Shown here piece by piece: positions 26,369-37,934 of a stretch of DNA of 64,000 bases. Under the pieces are notes generated by a model that worked only from the letters and a program-made list of their open reading frames with translations, had not been told where the DNA came from and made no database searches. A program made the position numbers and the translations under genes. This DNA comes from Epiperipatus broadwayi. Taxonomy: Eukaryota > Onychophora > Udeonychophora > Euonychophora > Peripatidae. Numbering within the stretch: position 1 is the stretch's first letter; each line of letters opens with the position of its first letter. The stretch lies in assembly GCA_028023455.1 (NCBI GenBank), contig JAQFVV010000157.1, positions 2,852,001 to 2,916,000 of the forward strand. The letters are read 5' to 3'.

Positions 26369-27055
26369 CAGTGGTGCATCACCTGTTACAGCTGATCGTG
26401 AAAATTTTGAGAAGTTTTCATGTTGGATAATAAATTTTTAATTGAAAAAATAAAAACCTAAACACTATTAAAAAATATTATTAAAACTGCTCAATTCGTT
26501 ATTGTGTGTCTAACTATTTTTGTGTCTAAACACTTCCTTCTTTAGATTCCAATCTGCTTTATATAAACAGCACATCATGATGGAATTTCACTTATATTGC
26601 TCTCATTTCTCTTTCTTCTTCATACTAGTATTCTCCTTACATTGGTACATGGTACTATGTTCTTAAATGTACACATTATCTAAAACAGGCTAAAAAAGTT
26701 GTAATTACTACAAATCAACAGATCTACTAAGAACCAAGTACTGTATTATTATATATTTAACATAAATACTTATTATATTTATTTTTTGTCAGAAAGTTTA
26801 CAATTAAATATTTTTTAAACTCTGTTTCTCATTTTTATGTTGATGATGGAAATTAAAATTTTTAATGGGATAAACGGGTAATAAAACCCAAGCATTCAGA
26901 AAATGATAAAGATACAGTAAGAAAGAAGATGGGTGAAAATCAGAAAAAATAATAAGAGTAATGTTTATAATAGTATGGTAACAACAGATACCAAGTCATG
27001 TAAAATTTTAGTCTGAATATGGGGGTCACAATTGTGAAAAAGTTGTGCACCATTG
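26369..27055. mobile_element. Non-autonomous hAT-type element, 687 bp, with 8-bp target-site duplication
   Basis: The left end CAGTGGTGCATCACC and right end GTTGTGCACCATTG are inverted (10-bp terminal repeats, one mismatch). They are bordered by ATCTAGAT (26361-26368) and ATCTAGAG (27056-27063), an 8-bp duplication with one difference, the size typical of hAT transposons. Subterminal sequences (GCTGATCGTGAA versus GGGGGTCACAATTGTGAA) resemble the usual hAT-end GGTCGCGA-like motif. No transposase ORF is present, so it depends on a helper in trans. Confidence 0.75.
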
Positions 27056-27559
27056 ATCTAGAGAAATTAGATTTTGGACACCATTCTTGTCTGTAAATAA
27101 GAGCATGAGAAATAAAAAAATATATATTTATTCAGTCAAATTTTTATTTAAATAGATAGATTGTTTAAAAAACAATGTATTAATTATTGTGAGTTATGAA
27201 CAAGATGTTTCAGCCATTATTCTATTTTATATGAAATGAATAATTTTAATTTTTATATAAAATGAATAGTTTTGAAAATTTGCTTCACACACATATATTA
27301 ATATATCATACTGTCACTATATTTAGTGAAAGACTGAAATCTAAACTAGATATAAAATTTTCAAAGTTTATAAGTTTGATAGGATGATTTTGTAAAATTT
27401 AATAGTGATATTTTTTTTTATATAAAGCAGTCTAATAATTTTATACTTAAAATTAAAATTAATTTTTAATCCTATATAGAAAATTATATGTATTCATAAT
27501 ACACTCCTTGAGAGAATTTTATGCTTTAATAACATGACAGTTCTGAAAATCCACACTAG

Positions 27560-27800
27560 CAGTTTTAATCAGAGGGGATTTGAAACCAGACTCTCAAGCT
27601 CCTTTTAGTCATCCACTCCATCTTATATAACTGATACACATGACCACATATATGTGAAAAAAATAAATAATCTCCAATATATGTATTTTGTGCTGAACCA
27701 GAACTCTTTAGTTGATCCAAATCACCATCCCCACACACATATATAATCAGTGCTCAGTTTATATTAAGGTAGTAAATCTTCAAGGTTTAATGGACAATCT
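27560..27800 (-). mobile_element. tRNA-derived SINE (family S)
   Basis: The plus strand shows GGGGATTTGAAACCAGACT, whose complement is a box B-like GGTTTCAAATCCCC. The shared body follows (GATACACATGACCACATAT, AATCTCCAATATATGTATTT, GTGCTGAACCAGAACTC, ACACACATATATAATCAGTG). It is more diverged than the palindrome copies at 19 kb. The ORF at 27712-27912 overlaps its end and is not a gene. Confidence 0.75.
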
Positions 27801-28014
27801 TTTCCCTTCTCCAACTTTTCAGCCATCTATATCCTTGATGGTGGTGGCATCTTCAAAGCCCTTGTTTGCCAATTTTTGTTGCCATACCCATGTTGACAAT
27901 AAGTCATTCTGACCCCTCATATGTAGAATCTTAAGATGATTTAAATACACAGAAGGGATGAGCACAATACAGGCTAAATCTGCAATATTTAAATACAAAT
28001 AAAGTATATATACC

Positions 28015-28130
28015 CAAGCTAGTTGTAATTAGAGAGAATTTGAACCCAGACTTTCAAGCTCCCTTCAGTCACCCACTTTATCATATACAACTGATACACA
28101 TGACCACATATAGTGAAAAAATAGCTATTG
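28015..28130 (-). mobile_element. tRNA-derived SINE (family S), truncated
   Basis: AGAATTTGAACCCAGACTTT is the complement of a box B-like GGGTTCAAATTC segment. ACTGATACACATGACCACAT and the TGAAAAAATA end are shared with the copy 450 bp upstream. The distal body is missing. Confidence 0.7.
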
Positions 28131-28885
28131 AAATTTTGCACAAATATTAGAAGCTGCTAAAAAATGAAAATCAGGTTGTTGTTTTTTTTTTGTGAATAAA
28201 ATTGGATAAGATTTTTTTTTTTTAATTCAATTATTACTTTAACCTTGAAGTGTAGTATTTTGTAATCTGTCAAACGATTTACACTTGTAAATGCTTGTAT
28301 AATAAGAACCCTTGTCTTTTAATTTCTAATTATAAGGTAATGCATTAAATGTCATTGTTTTGTGTATATATTGCTTTATAATGATTTTTCTGCCCAAACA
28401 AAAGGTATGATTATTCATCTGGTGTTGTGCAAAAAATTAGTAACAGCAGGTCATGTACTAATACTGTTATTTCCAACAATGTTTACTTATTTATATCATC
28501 ATATTTCCAAAAAGAAAAAATATTTAATGGTATTGCTTTCTATCCAGCAACAATAAAAAAAGCTTTTTCTCTGAATCTAATGTTGAAGCAATTACATTAA
28601 TAAAATAAGTATAGATATCATTATGTAAATTAAGTTTTAACATCAGTACATGTTGATGAATGCCAAAATTAAAAGACACCAAATAAGTCTTTACAGCAAA
28701 TCCAACATTATGCAGTCTTCTTTTACTGATTGATGTGCCTTTCCAAAAACATCAGTTCTATTAAACTTCTTTCCTCTGGAAGACAAGTTTTCTAAGAGCA
28801 TCTATATCAATCTTAAATATTCTCTAATACAATGCCAATTTATATAAACCATTTTATCAGAATGCAGACTTAGATAAACATTACT
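28131..28885. other. AT-rich interval with no gene
   Basis: No transposon or coding exon recognised. The small ORF at 28362-28556 has no supporting features. Confidence 0.45.
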
Positions 28886-28887
28886 TA

Positions 28888-29590
28888 TTAAAACAGGCAA
28901 AACTCTCTATACATATTGCCACTCAGTGCAAGCCAGAATAATCAATGGATGCCAGAAGGCTTGTGCATAAAATCCCCATCTAATACATACTCATCCAATA
29001 TCCCCAGACTAGTTTCTGGCTTGTGGCCTTCATCAGTGAGGAGCTTGCACTGAGTGTCAGCATGTATAGAGAGTTTTGCTTGTTTTAATAAGTTATGAGC
29101 AAGCATAAGAAATGGTGATCATGTGATGTTTATTGGCTTAAAACCAATCCTGTCAAATAAAATAGTGATGGCTGTAATTATTAAAGAACCAAAGACACCA
29201 AATGTTTAGGTATTGAACTGAGTTTAGACCTATATGACTATATAAGATATTGAGCTTGGATTGAAAATATTATGGTGTTTTCAATTTAAGACTCATATTT
29301 TTGTAGTTAAGTAGAGATAAAATGTGGCTGCTGGAGGGTTGCATTAGATCCTAAGATCTAGGTGCAGCGCTCTCAGATCCAAGGCTCCTCACTGATGAAG
29401 GCCACAATCCAGAAACTAGTCTGGGGATATTGGATGAGTAGGCACTAGATGGAGATTTTATGCACAAGCTTTCTGGCATCCATTGATTACTCTGGCTTGC
29501 ACTGAGTGGCAATACGTATAGAGAGTTTTGCCTGTTTTAATAACAGTTATGAGCAAGCATAAGAAATGGTGATCATATGATGTTTATTCT
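28888..29590 (+). mobile_element. Foldback family A copy 3, composite
   Basis: A left arm (28890-29043, minus orientation) is followed at once by a truncated plus-orientation arm and tail (29045-29150). A second, complete plus-orientation unit follows (29150-29590). This second unit holds the clearest hammerhead-like block: CTGATGA at 29392-29398, GAAAC at 29412-29416, CTAGT at 29416-29420 pairing with ACTAG at 29444-29448. The end reads GAGTTTTGCCTGTTTTAATA plus the standard tail. The flanks share CATTACTT, so a duplication is likely but not exact. Confidence 0.8.
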
Positions 29591-29829
29591 TATAACCATT
29601 ACTTTTAAACAATTTCACTATTAACATATCAATATACATTATGTAAGAAATTATCAAATTTTAAAAATATATGTTATGTAACAATTAAGATTGTGAACTT
29701 AACACCATGTGCTTATATTGGCAGCATTGTACAAACAATTTAGTTTTCATAGTTTTTAGTATATCATTGTCTTGTGTGGTAGTGCCATGCTAAATGACAT
29801 TCATTATTGCTGTTGCATGTTTTTGTGTG

Positions 29830-30835
29830 GTGTTGTGAAAATGTCAGAATTTGAATTAGAGCAATGAACAAACATATTAGATTTCTTGTTAAATTTGGCT
29901 AAAGAGAAAGCAAAGTAATAAACATATTAGTCCTAGTTTATGGTAAAAATGCATGAAAAAAGTGGCAGTATGAAAGTGAATTAAGTATTTTTTTGACAAA
30001 AGATAAATTGTCATGGATAAAAAGAGGTCAGGAGCAAGTAACAAGTTGATTGGTGAACATATTATTTGTTGAATTGCATATAAAAATCATCAGTTGACTG
30101 TGCGAAGAATAATAGACTAAGCAAATATCAGTAGAGATATAAGAAAATCTTAACTGAAAATTTTACCACGGAAAAAATGGTTCTGAATGGACTCATCAAT
30201 AAACAAAAGCAAAGGAGAATCAAAGTTTTGTCAAAACCTTTTGGAGAGACCAGACAATGTTTAGAGCAGTGTTATCATGGATGATGAAACATGGGTGTAC
30301 CAATACAACCCAAAACAAATTGTAAAATGCAAAATAGAAGTCACCCAAATCACAACAATCACAAAAGTTCTGCAGTCCAATCATAAGTCAAAATAATGGT
30401 GCTAATCTTTTTTTTATTATGAATTTATACCAAATGGACAAACAGTTAGCCAAGTTTCCCATTTGGAAGTGTTGAAAAGCTACATGAAAAGATCAGATAC
30501 AAATGATCCAATAATTTTGTCAACAAACTGTAGTACTTATATTTATGACAATGTAGCTATTTACATGTTGTTGTTTGTGAGGGAGCTTGAAAACCCTCTC
30601 TACTCACCTGATCAGGCCCACAATGACTTTTTTCTTTATCTGAAGATAAAAATAAATATTGAAAGGAAGACATTTTAATGATATTCAAGAAATCAAGAGT
30701 AATTATAAAAATAACTCTGATGACCTTTCCAGAAAATGGGTTTTAAAATTTCTTTGAGGTAGGCACTGGCAATGGTGCATAGCTTTGCAAGTAGAATCCT
30801 TCAAAGGTGACATAATGATATTTAATAAGATCTAC
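29830..30835 (+). mobile_element. Mariner-type DNA transposon remnant (Tc1/mariner transposase)
   Basis: Plus-strand fragments follow the order of a mariner transposase. MSEFELEQ near 29838 resembles the start. MDDETWVYQYNPKQ near 30277-30318 is the first catalytic-Asp block. NGQTVSQVSHLEVLKSYMK lies near 30433-30489, IYDNVAIY near 30541 is the second Asp block, and YSPDQAHNDFFLYLKIK near 30601-30650 is the third. RHWQWCIALQVESFKGD near 30763-30815 is the C-terminal block. All three catalytic Asp positions (DD34D pattern) survive. In-frame stops and frame changes occur in the N-terminal half and after the first Asp block, so it is inactive. Terminal inverted repeats were not found by eye. Confidence 0.88.
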
Positions 30836-30904
30836 AGGGTTGCCATGTGTGGGGGTGCAGGTTATGTGGAACACAAAAATACTTTATCACAGGAGTGTGA
30901 AGAC

Positions 30905-31350
30905 ATCAAAATAATAATAAAATTTATATGTATATGAAAATGTTTACATTTTGGGATCATTTTATTATTAGAAATATCTTCTGAATGTAAATATTTTTTA
31001 TTTAAATATGAGTGGAATATATCTTTACTTATAGTTATTGTGACAGTTGCTCAAAACTTAAATTTCCAGGCTTGAACTCAAGATATACTACATATATACT
31101 CTTATCATTGCACTAAACTGAACAGGTTGATGGCATTTTATTGAGATTATTAATAAAACTTATATGTAAATGTACAGATTTCTGAGTCACTTTATTATTA
31201 GAAACACATTATTTTTTATTTAAATATAAGTGTCATATTTTTAAAAAAATACTTCTTTACTTAGACATGTTGTGAGAATTGCTCAAGCCTCAAAATATAC
31301 TACATATACAGTCTACCATTACCCAAAAGAGGACAGTTCAATGCCCTTTT
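30905..31350. repeat. Tandem duplication of about 230 bp with a tRNA-like segment in each unit
   Basis: The segment 30910-31140 recurs, diverged, at 31145-31350. Shared blocks include TTTATTATTAGAAA, TTTTTTATTTAAATAT, TTGCTCAA and ATACTACATATA. On the minus strand the first unit reads TTGAGTTCAAGCCTGG (box B-like), with a TTTAGTGCAATGATAAGAG box A-like stretch about 35 bases 5'. It is probably a tandem pair of old tRNA-derived SINEs. Confidence 0.6.
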
Positions 31351-31554
31351 GTCACTTATGTAAATGATAATATTTAGATCCCCCATTCACTTGTATTTAA
31401 ATATCCTAATTTATACAAAAAATAACACATTACTATTAATAATTTATTTAAAAATGAAACTTATTTTTAAAAGGTTACCTCATAATTATAATAATTCTTC
31501 ATGTGATCAAATTAAGTTTATCAATAACATTTTACACAGGTCATGTGCTTTATT

Positions 31555-31660
31555 TAGTTTAAAGTAATGATAAGAGTGTCAGACTCCTGAATATGGGATT
31601 CAGGAATTGATTCTGCTGCTGCCTTGTGTAAACTATTTTTAATAACAATGCTATCTTTCT
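31555..31660 (+). mobile_element. Possible tRNA-derived SINE fragment
   Basis: TAATGATAAGAGTGTCAGAC, CTGAATATGGGATTCAG and GGAATTGATTCTG resemble the D arm, anticodon arm and T arm of a tRNA. The box A-like part matches that of the 31.1-kb repeat. No tail was identified. Confidence 0.4.
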
Positions 31661-32659
31661 TTTTATTATTATGCCATACTATTTTTTACACATTTTATTA
31701 AATAGCTTTTCCTATTTTTAATATCAATATTATCCTTTTTTAAGTGCAGTATTAGCTTTTTATTTATTTTCTAGCTAAAAACTCAGAAATGATCCATAAT
31801 CCATACTACAATGAGTAAAAAGATATTATTGCACACTAAAATATTTAATTCTTAACAAAATTCATGATATAATAAAACCCCTACAAGAAGCACTAAGTCT
31901 TAAATATATATATCTACTGGAGGAAACCAGGTGTTTGATTTGTTTTTTTAGTTATCCAACATAACTTATGAATCAACAAAATAAAATGCAAAGGGTTTTA
32001 ATGGCTTCTAAAATTTATTGAATAAACAATTTAAATATAAAAATTTAAAATTCTTCCCTAAAATAAATCCTGTCTAAATCCTTACTTGTTGAACTGTATA
32101 ATGAAACATCAAACATGTAATATGACTTAGTTATTAATAAACATTAAAAAATTAAATACCATAATAAAATAGTGTAAATATGGCTTAGTTATTAATAAAC
32201 ATTAAAAAATAACATAATAAAATAGTGTAAATATTTTATTATTGAATGAAAATGAGAGAATATTTTTGTTAATAGAAAATGTAAACAAGTTATTTGTGAG
32301 AGGTAGAATTTTTAAAACATATTTTTATCAAGTTGTTGCTAATGAAATCAGTTTAAAACAATTTTTTAAAAGAAATTATTGTGTGCATTTCATTAAAATG
32401 GCATTATGCAATACCTATACATCACTTGTAACCACTCGATTGGGAAAGTTTCTACAAAATTCTTTATCTATTCTAGTGGAAATCATTAAGCAAAAAAAAA
32501 CTGCAAGGCATGGAATAATGGCTTTTAAAATTTATCAAATAAACAATGTCAGTGTGAAAATTTCTTCTCTTAAGTAAATGTAACGTAAATCCTTAAAATC
32601 CCTAAATACCTGACTATATCACATGACTAAGTTTTTAAACTAAAATAACAAGCATACAA
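31661..32659. other. AT-rich interval with no gene recognised
   Basis: A local 56-bp direct repeat (TATGACTTAGTTATTAATAA near 32118 and again near 32177) is present. The 111-codon ORF at 32242-32577 shows no recognisable motif, and its AT-rich composition matches the flanks. Confidence 0.4.
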
Positions 32660-32672
32660 AAATATTTTATTA

Positions 32673-33468
32673 AAATAGGCAAAACTCTCCATACAGTAGT
32701 GCCACTCAGTGCCAACCAGAGTAATCAATGGATTCCAGAAGGCTTGTGCATAAAATCCCCATCTAGTGGCTACTCATCCAATATCCCCAGACTAGTTTCT
32801 GGCTTCTGGACTTCATCAGTGAGGAGCTTTGGATCTGAGAGCACTGCACCTAGATCTTAGGATCTAATGCAACCCTCCAGCAGCCACCTTTTATCTCTAC
32901 TTAACTACAAAACTATGAGAAAATTTGAAAATAATATTTTCAATCTAAGCTCAATAGCTTATATAGTCATATGGGTCTGAACCCAGTTCAGTACCTATAC
33001 ATTTTGGTGTCTTTGGCTTTTTGACAACCATAGCCACCACTATCCTATTAGACAGGATTGGTGTTAAACCACTAAACATCACATGATCACTATTTCTTAT
33101 GCTTGCACATAACTGTTATTAAAACATGCAAAACTCTCATATAGTAGTGCCACTTATGCTTGTGCATAAAATCCCCATCTAGTGCCTACTCATCCAATAT
33201 CCCCAGACTAGTTTCTGGCTTGTGGCCTTTGTCAGCGATGTGGCTGCACTGCTCTCAGATCCAAAGCTCCTCACTGACAAAGGCCACAAGTAGTCTGGGG
33301 ATATTGGATGAGTAGGCACTAGATGGGGATTTTATGAACAAGCCTTCTGGAATCCATTGATTACTCTGGTTGGCACTGAGTGACACTACTGTATGGAGAG
33401 TTTTGCCTGTTTTAACAACAGTTATGTGCTAGCATAAGAAATAGTGATCATGTAATGTTTAGTGGTTT
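32673..33468 (+). mobile_element. Foldback family A copy 4 with 13-bp target-site duplication
   Basis: AAATATTTTATTA borders both ends (32660-32672 and 33469-33481). The left arm begins AAATAGGCAAAACTCTCC, the right arm ends GAGTTTTGCCTGTTTT followed by the tail. In between lies a second internal tail (AACCACTAAACATCACATG, near 33070) and a further arm start, so the element is a head-to-head composite of more than one unit. It is 796 bp long. Hammerhead-like cores occur on both strands; the one at 33.27 kb has CTGACAA and a deletion removing GAAAC. Confidence 0.88.
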
Positions 33469-33481
33469 AAATATTTTATTA

Positions 33482-34610
33482 CTGAGATTTTTAATAACAT
33501 AAAGTAAAAAACAAAAGTTTGGTTAGAGTTGACCTAGTTTAAACTGGTTGTTATTTATCACACTTTGGCCACCAAAGTCAGAAGAGTTAATATGTAAATT
33601 AAAAAAAAGTGTAAATCATAATTTTTTAATATTCTATTGTGTTTTTTATTACACAAAAATTATATATAATTCATTGTTTTAATTAACTAATTTCCATTTC
33701 ATGGGGATGGGAAGGTCTTTTTTACATGATAAAAACACATATATTTCAAAAAATAAATTATTTTACTTCAAAATATAGATATATTAAAATTGCACAAATT
33801 AGTACTTCTAATATATAAATAATTGCTTGTTTATTATAAATATGATTTTGTGCAATTAGAAAACAAAATAGAATACATATAATGTAAAAAAATATATTTT
33901 CTTCAATATTTTATTGTGAACCATTATTAACATCGTTCTAATTTTATTATTTTTTGCATATTCTGATTTAATACATAAAAAATGCTAATGAAGAACTGAT
34001 TTCACAATAATGAGACCTGAAAATTCCAAAACATTTAGATAAACAACATAATTGAAAAATATGCATTACAGCATATTAGTACATCAACAATTGTATTACT
34101 TGACAAATGATATTTATTGTAGAGCTTAGAAATTAAAGAGGGGAAAAAATGTAATTTCATTTAGCATGTGATAAAATCTTTTAATTTTCTCAAAAGTCAT
34201 AGATCAAAGCGGGCATGGACCTTGCTAAATGTACGGCCATGTGATATTACAATTCAGTCAGACCAGTTTTGTTCATGAGGCTAAGTGCACTGAAATATAT
34301 TTTGCACAAAGGCACCTCATACCCACATGACCTGGTTATCTGCCATTTTTCTAGGACAAATTCATATACTTAATTCAGATATTGTTTACTCTAGTTTTAT
34401 ATTAACAATTAAATACATCTATTAATTTTGATTAAAACATGATCATTTTTAAAATTAACATTTCAAGACTTTCTATTCATGCTTTAAGTTTTTAATACAT
34501 TTCTCAAGAAACTTAAATATTTATTTTACTTCTTTTAAATATACAGTTGGAAACATTGAAAAAATATTTTTCCCAATGATATAATCTTATATTTAAAGAA
34601 AATACTTGAT
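33482..34610. other. AT-rich interval with no gene
   Basis: No recognisable exon or transposon. A GC-richer patch at 34.2-34.35 kb has no open frame of note. Confidence 0.45.
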
Positions 34611-35131
34611 ATACATATAACAAAATAAATTCTACAAGAGTATGTAGATAATTATCAACTATTACGGTAATAAATGTTAGTCTAAAACAATATTTATTAC
34701 TTTACTAAGCCAGGCTTTTGATATGACATGTATTTATCAAAGCACAACTAAAATGAATATTAACAAATGCATCAGCATATCTGCATGTATATAAACATAC
34801 ATTAAATTAGTTGCTGATTATTATAGATTTGCATATTTGCGTTATAAATTGACATAGCAGTTAGCTATATCATTAGTTTAAATGACCAGCGTTTGCTAAG
34901 ATGAATGCTATTGGCTCTTACGTATGTAAATATTAATAATCAGTGACTAGTTTAATGTAGGTTTATACTCTTGCTGATATGCTAACATATTTGTTAATAT
35001 GCACTTTAGTCATGCAAAGAAAAGCCGAACCAAATGCCTGGCTTAGCAGAGTAATAAATATTGTTTTATACTAAAATTTATTACTGTAATAGTTGATGAT
35101 GATCTATTCTTGTAGAATTTATTTTATTACA
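34611..35131. repeat. Palindromic foldback element, about 520 bp
   Basis: AAATAAATTCTACAAGAGTA (left, 34625) pairs with the right end CTTGTAGAATTTATTTTATT (35110-35129). Inner blocks match as inverted repeats: TTACTAAGCCAGGC with GCCTGGCTTAG, GATATGCTAACATATTTG with its relative, and AATTAGTTGCTGATTATTA with TAATAATCAGTGACTAG. The symmetry runs almost to the centre near 34870. There is no coding capacity, and it shares no motif with family A. Confidence 0.8.
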
Positions 35132-35859
35132 TATTATCTGCATTATAGTAACAGAATATACAGGTGTCTGAAATGAAAGTGCCTATATTTATTTGCAAAA
35201 CATCATAAGTTGATACAATAAATATATAGCTGGAATGCAGGAGTGTGAGCTGGATGATCATGATGGGCAGTCAACATGCTTATAATTATAATAGAAGTAG
35301 GATATGATTAGCATACAGATACACAGTGGGTTATCAAAAACATAAATTGGCAGTAGATATGTGCATGCATATGTGCATAATAAAATAACCAAAGTATTTT
35401 AACTATATGCACATCTTTAAAAAAAAGTTATTTATATCTGCAGGTAAGAAAACTGTAACATACATATACTTTTATATTCCTCACCTCCATATTAATTCAA
35501 TAGAATCAATTGACTTCTTTCAATTTATGCAAGTGCAGACTCTAAAATGTTAAACCAATCAACAGCACACACATATATAGAAGGAATATTAAATTAAGAA
35601 CAAAGATTTAAGATTGTATTTTAAGTAACATTTGATTGAATTCAGTAGTTTTATTAATTAGTAAATTAGTCAGAATTTAAAAAATTATTTTACAAAATAT
35701 ATGATTTCAAAAATATTAAATACACTTTATTTAATATTCAACCTCATAAAAAATAATCAAAAAAATTATACAAAATAATTTTAAAAAATTAAAAAAAATT
35801 ATCAAAGTACTTTTCTTACCTTGAGAAAAATAAGAAATTTTTTGCTTATTATTTTCAAG
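35132..35859. other. AT-rich interval with no gene
   Basis: No recognisable exon or transposon. Confidence 0.45.
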
Positions 35860-36108
35860 CTATTTTTTATAACTTGTTGATTCAGTCTTTGTTTTAACTG
35901 GACATTTTTCTTGGTTATTTTTTCCTATAAAGATGGCAGTGGAGATGATTTCTAACACAATATATGCAGACTTCAATTTTCTGCTAATAGTAGAACTAAA
36001 TCCTTTGGTCTTGAAATTATCCCTTATCAGGCAGCTTTCTTCATACTTGAACTGTAGATTCCATTCTTCAGCAATTTTGCTTGAAATTGAAGGAAGGCTT
36101 TTTTGATA
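35860..36108 (-). CDS. Unidentified open stretch of about 80 codons, possible transposon or exon fragment
   Basis: The minus strand is open from a TAA near 36108 to TAG at 35860-35862, without an obvious start Met. It reads SLPSISSKIAEEWNLQFKY, then DNFKTKGFSS, ISRKLKSAYIVLEII and a Lys-rich end. Its base composition is less AT-biased than the flanks and its residue mix looks protein-like. I recognise no family. It could be an old transposase or LINE fragment rather than a host exon. Confidence 0.25.
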   Translation of the reverse strand, partial: YQKSLPSISSKIAEEWNLQFKYEESCLIRDNFKTKGFSSTISRKLKSAYIVLEIISTAIFIGKNNQEKCPVKTKTESTSYKK

Positions 36109-37364
36109 GTTTTTTTAGATTGATTGATAAGTTACTTAACAGATAATACAAAATATTTTTTAGCCAATCATTTTTTCTAAAATGTGTTGCTTATAAACTT
36201 GAATGGCTTGTGTTTCTTACAGTGCTTCTCTAACTTTTGAGTGAGTTCTTTATATACCACATAAGTTCAAATCAAATCATAAGAAAGGGATTAAGAAAAT
36301 GTTAGAATATCAAACCTGGCAACATATCAGCATTTGACAAACAATCAATGATCTTTATCAAAATATTTTGTAATTAACAAAAGTAAAAGCATATTTTAAA
36401 ATTTATTAATTATCAAAAATTGCATTTAACAAAAAAAAAAATTCATCATGTTTTTTTTTGTTGTTGTTCAAAATAAATTAATTCCTCTTTCTTCTGTCTC
36501 TCTCTTTTTTCACAATCAAAGTAAAAATAAAAATATTATAATTTTAATCAGTCTTATAAAATATAAAGTATTAATACTCATTTTACCCAAAAATAAAGGA
36601 TTTTTAAAAGTTTAATTTCTTTTAGTTTGAGCACTATCACAAATATAACAATTTGATATCCCTTAATTAGAGTTACATTTCCTTTCTCTTGTGATATAAA
36701 AAGATAAATATGTTGTAAAGGATAAAATATCCACCCTTTCTATCTTTAGTGTAATTGTTGTTTTAAAAAGGGGAGGGGGGGAGAAGGAAATCTTTGATTT
36801 AGCTTTGATATGAGAGTTTGTATATAGGTTGTTGTTGTTAATTGTTATTATTATTTAGTTCATTTTTTTGGTATATGTATTTATATATAATTGTGGGACT
36901 TGAAAATGGCAGTGGTAATATTATGATGATTTATATATATGTGTGTGATGTATATTTTATGATGATAATAGTTTATATTAAAATATTTGCCTTTATTAAT
37001 ATAAGTAATTAAAATAGTGGCATATAAAATTACTAGATGTGTTTACATTGTATTTTTTTTTAAAATTATTTGTGATGTGATCTTTTTATTCATTACTTAT
37101 TTATTGGTATATTTTTTTATTTAAATTGTAAAGCATATTTTTAAATATAATTTTATTTTGGTATTTAAAGATCAACAATTGTTATAATAAAAATATTGAA
37201 TAAGCAGTGCATGAAAGTCTGAGCTAAACAATATAAAAAAAAATACTATAGTAACAAGGACTGATAATCATTATTAAAAAAAGAGAAAGCATAAACTTTG
37301 CCGTTGTCTTCTCTTCACAATTTTCTTTGCATAAATACAACATTTATTGGATTTGAAGCATCAT
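36109..37364. other. AT-rich interval with no gene
   Basis: It contains a purine-rich GGGGAGGGGGGGAG run near 36769-36782. No exon or transposon was recognised. Confidence 0.45.
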
Positions 37365-37445
37365 TAGAATGGCAGGCTGAAAGAATTTTACGATTTAGGG
37401 TTCAAACCTTGTCATATCCTATTTCATTATAACATCTATTTGAAA
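37365..37445 (+). mobile_element. Possible tRNA-derived SINE fragment
   Basis: AATGGCAGGCTGAAAGAATT (box A-like) is followed 20 bases later by AGGGTTCAAACCTTG, a good box B-like T-arm sequence. It is isolated and short, and its relation to the other SINEs here is unclear. Confidence 0.45.
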
Positions 37446-37934
37446 TTATGCAAATTATTGACAAGCAAGTATTTGGTAGTAGAAAACCAGTGGAATCCAA
37501 AATAAACATAAGCTAAATAGTCAAATTGATCAATCATAACTTAACCAGATAATAATAAAAGGAAAATTGCTATTAGTTAATCATCTATAAAATTAAGTCT
37601 CACCAATTCATGCATCTGTCAATTTAAACTATCTTGCATGTTATCTTAAACCATATCGGAATGGATAAAACACATCAAACAGTTACCGAACTTTGGAATG
37701 AAGAAATAGTATAAGAAGATTAAATGGTAAATAAATTTGATCTTTTTTATTTATTTTCTTTTTATGAGGTTAATTTTAAAGTTAAATATTTATATATATG
37801 TAAAATAGTTTGAAGTTTAATCAGTCGTTATGATTTAAAAAAAAAACAAACATGTTAATTTTCACGGAGTATTAAACTTTTCTATTTATTGTAACTCATA
37901 TGCGACATATATATATAGTCTTACATAATATAAG

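Noticed and set aside
29370-29465. Calling the family A core a proven hammerhead ribozyme
   Set aside because: The cleavage triplet lacks the required U and helix II is not closed at its base in the copies seen. It is reported only as hammerhead-like.
32242-32577. ORF of 111 codons
   Set aside because: It shows no motif, splice context or composition shift. Many codons are AT-driven, and part lies in a local direct repeat.
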